Shown here: positions 1 to 5,060 of the stretch, piece by piece
Layout of the letters: every line of letters starts with the position of its first letter
Numbering within the stretch: position 1 is the first letter of the stretch
NCBI GenBank assembly: GCA_013152995.1
Contig: JAADFH010000040.1
Location: 1-5,149, forward strand
DNA length: 5,149 bases
Reading direction: 5' to 3'
From: Methanobacteriota archaeon
Lineage (GTDB): Archaea; Hydrothermarchaeota; Hydrothermarchaeia; Hydrothermarchaeales; BMS3B
Notes under the pieces: generated by a model
Database searches by the model: none
Told to the model about the DNA's origin: nothing
The model's input: the letters and a program-made list of their open reading frames with translations, nothing else
Translations under genes and position numbers: made by a program

Positions 1-145
1 CGACCTGGGCGAGGCGGCGGCGATGATAGAGAGCACAGGCAGGGGCACGGTGTGCGTGGTCAGGGATGGAGAGCTGGCTGGCATACTTACCGAGCGGGAC
101 ATACTTGAGGCTGTGGCAGGGGGCGTTGCCGTTGAAGGTGCATGA
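1..145 (+). CDS. CBS domain protein, 3' end only (partial)
   Basis: This open frame enters from the left edge (first full codon at base 2) and ends at TGA 143-145, leaving the last 47 residues. These residues are the second half of a CBS domain. They show a helix (DLGEAAAMIE), a strand ending in VCVVRDGELAG, and the signature GILTERD, whose Thr and Asp usually contact the nucleotide ribose/phosphate in CBS pairs. A short Ala/Gly-rich tail, AVAGGVAVEGA, follows. The next gene has the same fold and overlaps or nearly abuts this one, so this is the first visible member of a tandem CBS series in one operon. Whether the missing part is more CBS domains or a different catalytic or transporter domain cannot be told from here. 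The fragment is clearly coding: CBS signature, no internal stop, codon use like its neighbours. Confidence 0.85.
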   Translation, partial: DLGEAAAMIESTGRGTVCVVRDGELAGILTERDILEAVAGGVAVEGA

Positions 146-983
146 GTACATGAGCTCGCCTGTGGTGGCGGTGCCGGAAAGCGCCACCCTGGAGCATGTG
201 CGCAACCTGATGGTAAAGAACCGCATATCAAGGGTGCTGGTGGTGGAGGGGTCAAAGCCGGTGGGGATAGTCACCCACAGGGACATCGCCAAGCTTCTTG
301 CGGATGGCGGTGCTCCCTGGCGCAGGCGTCCGCCGGCGAAGCAGGTGGTGAGCCGGGTGATGAGCCGTGAGCTTCTCACCGTTGATGCAGATGCGGAGGT
401 GCAGGAGGCTTCCGCGATGATGCTGGAGCACGGCATTTCCTCCCTGCCTGTGATGCGCGGAGAGGAGCTTGCAGGCATAATCACCGCCACAGACCTGCTG
501 CGAGCCTACATGGAGAACATGGAGGGCATGCACAGGGTGGAGGAGGTGATGACACCCCAGGTAATCACAGCCAACCCGGACCACACCTTAGTGCACGTGC
601 TTGAGCTCATGGAGAAGCACCGCATCACCAGGGTGGTTATATGTGAGGGCGCCTCGCCAGTGGGCATAGTTACCGCCAGGGACCTCAGCCTGGTGGAGGT
701 CTCTGATCCTGTATCGGGAGTGAAGAGCACGATGCTGAGGTACGTGCGGAAGGATGTGCCAGCCGGCAGGGCAAGGAGGAGGTATGTCAAGAGGCTCTCG
801 CTCATCACCGCCGGGGAGGTTATGAGCACCCCGCTTATAACCACGTCGCCGGAAGAGGACTGCGCCACCGCCGCGGAGAGAATGCTTGAGCATGGTATCT
901 CTTCCCTTCCTGTGGTCAGCGATAACGCGCTGAAGGGCGTGGTGACCAAGAGGGACATAATCAGAGCGATGGCTGGAGGTTGA
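132..983 (+). CDS. Four-CBS-domain protein (probable adenine-nucleotide sensor)
   Basis: This is a 283-residue protein built only of CBS domains, roughly residues 1-58, 71-127, 135-190 and 224-281. Each has the signature: GIVTHRD (45-51), GIITATD (115-121), GIVTARD (178-184) and GVVTKRD (269-275). The four would form two Bateman modules. Such modules typically bind AMP, ADP, ATP or SAM and pass the signal to a partner; no effector domain, signal peptide or membrane segment is seen, so a cytosolic sensor is inferred. The linker between CBS3 and CBS4 (about 201-223) is strongly basic. Start choice: TTG 132 gives MKVHEYM, matching MRVADYM at the TTG start of the next gene, and overlaps the previous stop by 14 bases. 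GTG 138 and ATG 150 are alternatives; ATG 150 has a weak AAGGTG 9 bases upstream. A start at ATG 66 would add 22 non-CBS-like residues over the previous gene and is rejected. Ligand and partner are unknown. Confidence 0.88.
   Translation: MKVHEYMSSPVVAVPESATLEHVRNLMVKNRISRVLVVEGSKPVGIVTHRDIAKLLADGGAPWRRRPPAKQVVSRVMSRELLTVDADAEVQEASAMMLEHGISSLPVMRGEELAGIITATDLLRAYMENMEGMHRVEEVMTPQVITANPDHTLVHVLELMEKHRITRVVICEGASPVGIVTARDLSLVEVSDPVSGVKSTMLRYVRKDVPAGRARRRYVKRLSLITAGEVMSTPLITTSPEEDCATAAERMLEHGISSLPVVSDNALKGVVTKRDIIRAMAGG
975..980 (+). promoter_or_regulatory. Shine-Dalgarno site deciding the TTG start of the next CBS gene
   Basis: GGAGGT complements the CACCUCC end of archaeal 16S rRNA and lies 7 bases before TTG 988. 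It sits inside the last codons of the upstream CBS gene. It supports TTG 988 over the first ATG, which is six codons further in, and implies translation coupled to the preceding gene. Confidence 0.7.
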
Positions 984-987
984 GAGC

Positions 988-1764
988 TTGAGGGTTGCGG
1001 ACTACATGACGAGGGAGGTTGTCAAGATAGATAAGGACAGGAAGCTCTCGGATGCGCTGGAGCTTATGGAGAGGCACAGGGTTTCAAGGCTGCTTGTGGT
1101 GAACTCTGGCAAAATCACAGGAATAATAACTGATAAGGACGTGCTGAAGGTAATGGGTTCTTCAAGGTATGGAAAGAAGCTGCCCAGCAGCCTGCATGTG
1201 TCAACGGCGATGAGCAGGGATGTGCTCACCTGCACGCCAGAGGCGTCGCTGGCGGATGCGGTGAAGCTGATGAAGGCGCACAGGATAAAGAGCCTGCCGG
1301 TGGTTAATGGCACCAAGGTGGTGGGGATACTCACCGCCACAGACGTGCTGAAGGCACTGGTGGATTCGCAGGTGCCGGTGGAGCAGGTCATGACCAGGGA
1401 GGTGTACACGGTTTCGCCTGCGGAGAGGGCGGTGCATGCCAGGAGGCTGATGCTTGACCATGGAATCTCCCGCCTGGTGGTGGTTGATTCTGGCAGAATC
1501 GTGGGCATTCTCACTGAGAGGCAGCTGGGCAGGGCGCTTGGCGCCTTCAGAAGCGCCGCGGATGCCAAGCAGGTGAGCAGGGTGAGAAACCTTCTCGTGG
1601 GGGATGTCATGACCCAGAGGGTTGTCAGCATACCCCCGCAGGCAACCGTTGGTGAGGCTGCCTCAAAGATGCTGGAGCACGGTTTCTCGGGCATGCCCGT
1701 GGTGAGGGGCGAGGAGCTGGCTGGAATAGTCACCAAGACAGACCTAATAGGACTAGTGGCATGA
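988..1764 (+). CDS. Four-CBS-domain protein, paralogue of the upstream gene
   Basis: This is a 258-residue protein made entirely of CBS domains, at about 1-57, 70-125, 130-184 and 202-257. The signatures are GIITDKD (45-51), GILTATD (113-119), GILTERQ (173-179) and GIVTKTD (246-252). In the third, the usual ribose-binding Asp is Gln179, so that site may bind ligand poorly or differently. The protein is a paralogue of the 132-983 product, and short exact DNA matches persist (for example 15 bases at 419-433 and 1668-1682). Its linkers are shorter and less basic. The TTG start is supported by GGAGGT 7 bases upstream and lies 4 bases after the preceding stop. The stop TGA overlaps the start of the RNA ligase gene as ATGA (1761-1764), so the two are probably translationally coupled. 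A nucleotide-sensing role, perhaps regulating the ligase, is inferred from family and context; no effector domain is present. Confidence 0.9.
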   Translation: MRVADYMTREVVKIDKDRKLSDALELMERHRVSRLLVVNSGKITGIITDKDVLKVMGSSRYGKKLPSSLHVSTAMSRDVLTCTPEASLADAVKLMKAHRIKSLPVVNGTKVVGILTATDVLKALVDSQVPVEQVMTREVYTVSPAERAVHARRLMLDHGISRLVVVDSGRIVGILTERQLGRALGAFRSAADAKQVSRVRNLLVGDVMTQRVVSIPPQATVGEAASKMLEHGFSGMPVVRGEELAGIVTKTDLIGLVA

Positions 1765-2873
1765 ACCTCTCGCTGATATCAGAGAAGCTCGGCATGCCGG
1801 AGTGGCGGCTCAGGGGGGCTATCAAGCGCCACTCGGTGCAGGTGTTCAGCTACTCTGGCATGGAGATGCTGCTGTTCAGAAAGGATGTGGGGAGTGTTGA
1901 GAGGGGCACGGTGGTCTTCGGGGAGGAGGTGGTGAGAGGCTACCCGAAGATAAAGAGGGCGCTTGTGCTGCGTGCTGCTGTTGCCGCCTGGGGTGCGGAG
2001 CGGGTTGCGGTGGAGGAGAAGCTGAACGGCTACAATGTCAGGGTTGCGCTGGTGGCTGGCTCCCCGGTGGCGGTTACCAGGGGCGGGCACGTGTGCCCCT
2101 ACACCACCGCCAGGCTGGCGGAGAGCGAGGGCATCAGGAGCTTCCTCGGGGAGAACCCCGAGTACATGCTGTGCGGGGAGGTGGTGGGCAGCTCAAACCC
2201 CTACGTGGTGCACAGGTACAGGGAGGCGGGGAGCTTCGGGTTTTTTGTGTTTGATGTGAGGCACAGGGAGACCAACGAGCCGCTCAGCGTGCCCGAGAGG
2301 CAGAGGCTGCTGGCTGAGCACGGGCTTCCTGGCGTGCCGCTCCTTGGCGTCTTCCCTAAGGATGAGGTGGCGGAGCGCGTGCTGGAGCTCGTGGAGGTGC
2401 TGGAGCGGGAAGGCAGGGAGGGTGTGGTGCTGAAGGATTACGAGATGGTTGAGGAGCCTCTGAAGTACACCCCCTCCGCCACAAACCTCAGCGACCTGAG
2501 GCATGCCTTCGCCTACCCCTACGACTACGGCAGGGACTTCTTCTTTTCCAGAATCCTCAGGGAGGCGTACATAGCGGTTGAGAGGGGGCTGAGCGGTGAG
2601 GAGCTGGAGAGGGCTGCCAGCGAGCTTGGCAAAAGCATACTTCTGCCCATGGTGGAGAGTATCAGAAGGGTGGAGAAGGGGGAGGTGCTGGGCGAGAGCT
2701 ACGAGCTGGAGTTCAGGAGTGAGGATGAGCTGCTGCAGCTTCTTGAGTTCCTGAGGCGGCAGGGGGTGAGCGTGCAGGTTGAGCTGATGGAGGACGGGAG
2801 GAAAGCCAGGCTCAAGAAGCTCAGGCACGCGAGCACTGACAGAATCAGAGCCGTACTCAAAAGTGGTACGTAG
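1761..2873 (+). CDS. ATP-dependent RNA ligase, archaeal Rnl3 (Pab1020/MthRnl) family
   Basis: This is a 370-residue protein, close to the usual archaeal Rnl3 length, and appears intact. Nucleotidyltransferase motifs occur in order. Motif I is EEKLNGYNVR (85-94), with Lys87 the predicted AMP-accepting lysine. Motif Ia is VTRGGHVCPYT (105-115), motif III CGEVVG (138-143), motif IIIa FGFFVFDVR (159-167), motif IV EGVVLK (220-225) and motif V PLKYTP (233-238). Residues 1-60 match the family's N-terminal module; the helical region after about 240 corresponds to its dimerisation and C-terminal modules. Characterised members (Pab1020, MthRnl) are homodimers that adenylate RNA 5'-phosphates and join them to 3'-OH ends, often circularising RNA. 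The ATG overlaps the upstream CBS stop as ATGA; there is no strong Shine-Dalgarno or separate promoter, so expression probably depends on the CBS operon. The native RNA substrate is unknown. Confidence 0.93.
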   Translation: MNLSLISEKLGMPEWRLRGAIKRHSVQVFSYSGMEMLLFRKDVGSVERGTVVFGEEVVRGYPKIKRALVLRAAVAAWGAERVAVEEKLNGYNVRVALVAGSPVAVTRGGHVCPYTTARLAESEGIRSFLGENPEYMLCGEVVGSSNPYVVHRYREAGSFGFFVFDVRHRETNEPLSVPERQRLLAEHGLPGVPLLGVFPKDEVAERVLELVEVLEREGREGVVLKDYEMVEEPLKYTPSATNLSDLRHAFAYPYDYGRDFFFSRILREAYIAVERGLSGEELERAASELGKSILLPMVESIRRVEKGEVLGESYELEFRSEDELLQLLEFLRRQGVSVQVELMEDGRKARLKKLRHASTDRIRAVLKSGT

Positions 2874-2894
2874 CGGGGAGAGGAGGGGAGGAGA

Positions 2895-2933
2895 CCCAGG
2901 GATTGTGGTAAAGTAGCCTTTGTAATCCCTGGG
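2895..2933 (+). other. Bulged stem-loop just after the RNA ligase gene
   Basis: A perfect 10-bp inverted repeat pairs CCCAGGGATT (2895-2904) with AATCCCTGGG (2924-2933). Inside it, AAAG (2910-2913) pairs with CTTT (2918-2921) around a TAGC tetraloop, extended by two G-U pairs (2908-2909 with 2922-2923). That leaves a 3-base GTG bulge on the 5' side (2905-2907). It starts 22 bases after the ligase stop. There is no T run immediately after, so it is not a classical intrinsic terminator. It could be a 3'-end-stabilising structure, a processing site, or part of a small RNA. Confidence 0.6.
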
Positions 2934-2986
2934 CGTAAATAATATGTAGAATTACCCACAGATAACATTTTAGTTTACGGGGGTGT

Positions 2987-3088
2987 ATGGTGGTGTTTAC
3001 AGGGGCGTTATGCCCCTGCAAGCCCTCCGCGTGCTGGTGGTGCGGGGGAAAGGTTTATCACCAGGGGGTGAAACAGCAGGCATTATGA
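2987..3088 (+). CDS. Candidate Cys-rich small ORF (33 aa), speculative
   Basis: ATG 2987 opens a 33-codon frame ending at TGA 3086-3088. The product has Cys9, Cys11, Cys16 and Cys19 (CPC then CWWCGGK) plus His25, a spacing that could bind zinc. Its stop overlaps the MEMO start codon as ATGA, the same junction type as at 1761-1764, which would suit translational coupling. Against it: GGGGTG ends only one base before the ATG, so there is no properly spaced ribosome site. The MEMO TATA box lies inside it. TGC/TGG codons also arise easily in GC-rich DNA. I do not recognise a family. Treat as a hypothesis. Confidence 0.2.
   Translation: MVVFTGALCPCKPSACWWCGGKVYHQGVKQQAL
3000..3018 (+). other. Short GC-rich hairpin upstream of the MEMO gene
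   Basis: CAGGGGC (3000-3006) pairs perfectly with GCCCCTG (3012-3018) around the 5-base loop GTTAT. It overlaps the second copy of the GTTTACnGGGG direct repeat. It could be an RNA stem near the end of the ligase transcript or a dyad-symmetric protein site. No T run follows. Confidence 0.45.
3054..3060 (+). promoter_or_regulatory. Probable TATA box for the MEMO gene
   Basis: TTTATCA, preceded by purine/A-rich GGGGGAAAGG as a possible BRE, is centred about 27 bases before ATG 3085. That places transcription start at or next to the start codon, so the mRNA would be leaderless or nearly so. GGTGA at 3067-3071 is 13 bases from the ATG, too far for a good Shine-Dalgarno. Confidence 0.55.
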
Positions 3089-3909
3089 GGGAGCCAGCCG
3101 TTGCGGGGCTCTTCTACCCCGCGGAAAGGAGGGAGCTCATCAGGCAGATTGAGAGGTGCTTTGTGCAGCCCCCCGGTCCTGGAGAACTCCCCGGGAAGGC
3201 GGGCGGAGAGCGGGATGTGCTGGGCGCTGTGGTTCCGCATGCTGGCTACGTGTACTCTGGCTACTACGCCGCTCATGTTTACAGACTGCTGGGGGAGCAG
3301 GCTAAGCCGGAGTGCGTGGTGGTGCTGAGCCCCAACCACACCGGCGCGGGCAGCCTGATTGCGGTCTCCGGTGAGGACTGGCGCACCCCGCTGGGGGTTG
3401 TGAGGTGCGACAGGGAGCGGGTGGAGAGGCTGTGGCGGGAGTGCAGCGTGGTGGACCTGGACGAGAGCGCTCACAGGCAGGAGCACAGCATTGAGGTGCA
3501 GCTGCCCTTCCTGCAGTACATATACGGTGAGTTCAGGCTGGTGGCTATTACAATAGCGCTGGCTGAGCTTGAGATGCTCAGGGAGCTCGGCTCCTGTCTC
3601 TCTGAGATCTGCGGAGACTGCTTGGTCCTCGCCTCAAGCGACTTCTCACACTATGAGCCCGCTGAGATGGCAGAGGCTAAGGACAGGCTGGCGATAGAGG
3701 CTATCCTGCAGATGGATGAGGCTGAGCTGCTGAGGAGGGTTGAGGAGAAGGGCATCACCTCCTGCGGGCACGCTGCGATTGCCGCAGCCATTGCGGCGCT
3801 CAAGGGCAGGGCTTCAAAAGCTGAGCTGCTGAGCTACGGCAACAGCGGCGAGGTTACGGGAGACCACAGCAGCGTGGTTGCGTATGCAGGCATAGTCTTC
3901 AGAAGGTAG
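3085..3909 (+). CDS. MEMO1 family protein (AmmeMemoRadiSam system protein B)
   Basis: This is a 274-residue protein of typical family length. It begins MREPAVAGLFYP, the family's usual N-terminus, so ATG 3085 is chosen; an in-frame GTG at 2983 would add 34 atypical residues. Conserved blocks are VVPHAGYVYSG (49-59), SPNHTG (82-87), EHSIEVQLPFLQ (133-144), SSDFSHYE (184-191), CGHA (227-230) and a C-terminal GDHSSVVAYAG. His52, His85 and Cys227 appear to correspond to the metal ligands His49, His81 and Cys244 of human MEMO1. The fold resembles non-haem-iron aromatic ring-opening dioxygenases (LigB type). In prokaryotes this family often co-occurs with AMMECR1 and a radical SAM protein; neither is in this window, and the reaction catalysed is unsettled. 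The gene has its own TATA box, and its stop is one base from the stop of the convergent DUF362 gene. Confidence 0.93.
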   Translation: MREPAVAGLFYPAERRELIRQIERCFVQPPGPGELPGKAGGERDVLGAVVPHAGYVYSGYYAAHVYRLLGEQAKPECVVVLSPNHTGAGSLIAVSGEDWRTPLGVVRCDRERVERLWRECSVVDLDESAHRQEHSIEVQLPFLQYIYGEFRLVAITIALAELEMLRELGSCLSEICGDCLVLASSDFSHYEPAEMAEAKDRLAIEAILQMDEAELLRRVEEKGITSCGHAAIAAAIAALKGRASKAELLSYGNSGEVTGDHSSVVAYAGIVFRR

Positions 3910-3910
3910 C

Positions 3911-4723
3911 TCAGGTGAGCAGGTACCTGCTCCTGACCCTGTCTATGCTCTCCCCCCTCACGGTTATCCTGCGCTCGGTGTACTCCCCGAAGCCGTAGTA
4001 GCCGGCTTTTATTATGTGCTCCACATGCACGGGGTTGATTCCCATGACCCTGCACGCCACGGTGTCGTTAGCCACCACGTCCGTGCTGGCGAGCATGACC
4101 TGGGAGTGTTTGGGGGTGCCGCGCATGGGTCCGCTGCCCTCCATGCCTATTATGCCGTCGGTTATGGTCAGGTCGGGCTTGCGTATCATCAGCACGTCGC
4201 AGACCGCCTCTGCGGCTCTGTGATGGTACCGCTCCTTCCTGCCGGGAATAACACGAAGCATGTTGGCTAACCCGAGGCTCACGGTGAGCACGCTGTGGGT
4301 CTTCATCTTGGGGAGGTTGATGAGCATGTCAGCCTTGAGCAGTGTTCTCGGCGTCGGGAAGGGATTCTCAAGCACCAGGTAGTCCCGCTCCACAGGCACC
4401 TTCGGCTCCCTTGAGAGGTTCACCCAGGTGGCATCGTATAGCTCGCAGAGCTGCGCTATCCCCAGCTCCTCCGCTACACGGTCCGCGCTGCCAGCGTAGC
4501 CGTCGCTCTCCACCACGTACACCTCACCCGCCAGCCCCTCGTACAGCGACAGCACCTGTCTGAGTATCTCCGGGTCGGTGGTGGCACCTGTGGTGTGGGG
4601 CATGGAGCAGCACAGGTGTGGCTTGAGCACCAGCACCTCGCACTCCTCTGGCTCAAAGTCTATGACGTCCAGCACCGCTCTGACGTCAGGCTTGGCAGCC
4701 CTGACGACACCCACTACAGGCAT
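3911..4723 (-). CDS. DUF362 domain protein, without ferredoxin domain
   Basis: This 270-residue protein matches the DUF362 pattern from end to end. It has KPHL (34-37) followed by ATTDPEIL (47-54), VESDG (71-75), then ADMLINLPKMKTH (131-143). Next come LGLANMLRVIPGRK (150-163), a His pair (167-168), PDLTITDGIIGMEGSGP (183-199) and LASTDVVANDTVACRVMG (211-228). Some family members carry a C-terminal 4Fe-4S ferredoxin domain; here no CxxCxxC motif is present and the protein ends soon after the core. No signal peptide or membrane segment is seen. Biochemical function of the family is not established and none is assigned. ATG 4723 follows the regulator gene by 27 bases; a TATA box ahead of it suggests a nearly leaderless mRNA, though read-through from the regulator is also possible. 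No good Shine-Dalgarno is visible. The stop is one base from the MEMO stop. Confidence 0.88.
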   Translation of the reverse strand: MPVVGVVRAAKPDVRAVLDVIDFEPEECEVLVLKPHLCCSMPHTTGATTDPEILRQVLSLYEGLAGEVYVVESDGYAGSADRVAEELGIAQLCELYDATWVNLSREPKVPVERDYLVLENPFPTPRTLLKADMLINLPKMKTHSVLTVSLGLANMLRVIPGRKERYHHRAAEAVCDVLMIRKPDLTITDGIIGMEGSGPMRGTPKHSQVMLASTDVVANDTVACRVMGINPVHVEHIIKAGYYGFGEYTERRITVRGESIDRVRSRYLLT

Positions 4724-4745
4724 CGTTCTTTCTAAGCGCCGTCCT

Positions 4746-4756
4746 CATATTTATAG
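4746..4756 (-). promoter_or_regulatory. TATA box of the DUF362 gene, overlapping the regulator's stop codon
   Basis: On the minus strand CTATAAATATG is centred about 28 bases before ATG 4723, placing transcription start within a few bases of the start codon. The TAA at 4753-4751 inside the box is the stop codon of the upstream winged-helix gene, so one sequence serves both roles. Confidence 0.65.
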
Positions 4757-5044
4757 CTTGCCAGAGTTCTCAGGCTCGTAGTCGCTGCGTACCTCCCTTA
4801 TCACCGATAACAGGTGCCTGCCCTTTTCTGTCAGTGAGTAGTACACCGGACGGTACTTCTCTGCCGACACCTGACGGTTTACCAGCCCGAACTTCTCCAG
4901 ACTCTTCAGCCGTCTGGCTGTGGTGGAGGGGTTGCCTATGATACTCTCCAGTTCTTTATACTTCCTCCTCTTCTCGCCAAGACTCTCCAGGAGTTCTATC
5001 ACTCCTTTCCTGCCCAGCAGTTTGAATATATCGTCCTTCACCAC
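4751..5044 (-). CDS. Winged-helix DNA-binding regulator (HxlR/ArsR-like)
   Basis: This is a 97-residue protein that is essentially one winged-helix domain. Helix 1 is about 4-21 (DIFKLLGRKGVIELLESL). The helix-turn-helix is at about 29-55, with recognition helix around STTARRLKSLEKFGL (40-54). The wing is at about 56-72 (KYRPVYYSLTEKG), followed by a last helix (75-87). The form fits small archaeal regulators of the HxlR/ArsR/MarR-like superfamily; no metal-binding cysteines are present, so a metal sensor is unlikely. The start is one of two adjacent GTG codons (5044-5042 or 5041-5039). AGGTGG at 5054-5049 is 4 bases from the first and 7 from the second, so the second may be the true start, giving 96 residues. 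DUF362 lies 27 bases downstream on the same strand and is the obvious candidate target. Upstream half-sites suggest self-regulation. Ligand unknown. Confidence 0.85.
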   Translation of the reverse strand: MVKDDIFKLLGRKGVIELLESLGEKRRKYKELESIIGNPSTTARRLKSLEKFGLVNRQVSAEKYRPVYYSLTEKGRHLLSVIREVRSDYEPENSGKL

Positions 5045-5060
5045 TCTACCACCTAAATCA

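Larger units (their letters stand above)
2874..3084 (+). other. Intergenic region between RNA ligase and MEMO genes
   Basis: In order, these 211 bases contain a 20-base all-purine tract (2875-2894), the bulged hairpin (2895-2933) and an AT-rich patch (about 2934-2978). The patch includes an inverted repeat, CGTAAA (2934-2939) with TTTACG (2974-2979), and a TTTT (2968-2971). There follow a direct repeat GTTTACnGGGG at 2973-2983 and 2995-3005, a 7-bp hairpin (3000-3018) and the MEMO TATA box (3054-3060). Low-GC composition and repeat density mark it as regulatory or RNA-encoding rather than coding. The one exception is a candidate small ORF at 2987-3088. Confidence 0.5.

Noticed and set aside
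66..131. ATG 66 as start of the first complete CBS gene
   Set aside because: It would add 22 residues unlike any CBS protein, read in a different frame through the well-supported end of the previous CBS gene.
1002..1736. Long minus-strand open frame opposite the second complete CBS gene (244 codons)
   Set aside because: It is a mirror of biased codon use in the real CBS gene: low-complexity Ser/Thr-rich product, no recognisable domain, no promoter or ribosome site.
2193..2828. Minus-strand open frame opposite the RNA ligase (211 codons)
   Set aside because: The product is Leu/His/Pro/Gln-rich with no domain, while the plus strand shows every ligase motif in order.
2895..2933. Hairpin as an archaeal bulge-helix-bulge splice motif
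   Set aside because: Only one 3-base bulge is present, with no second bulge across a 4-bp central helix, and no tRNA-like or other mature RNA sequence around it.
2699..2968. Minus-strand open frame running from the intergenic hairpin region into the ligase 3' end (89 codons)
   Set aside because: The Ser/Leu-rich low-complexity product matches a shadow of the ligase C-terminus. An antisense RNA is not excluded, but there is no support for a protein.
2895..2971. Hairpin plus TTTT as an intrinsic terminator
   Set aside because: The TTTT (2968-2971) is 35 bases beyond the stem and the bases right after the stem are CGTAAATAAT, so it is not a convincing terminator.
2983..3084. GTG 2983 as start of the MEMO gene
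   Set aside because: The extra 34 residues do not look like the family. ATG 3085 gives the normal MREPAVAGxFYP beginning and fits the TATA box at 3054-3060.
4016..4270. Plus-strand open frames inside the DUF362 gene
   Set aside because: DUF362 on the minus strand is intact with conserved motifs throughout. The plus-strand frames are His/Ala-rich shadows.
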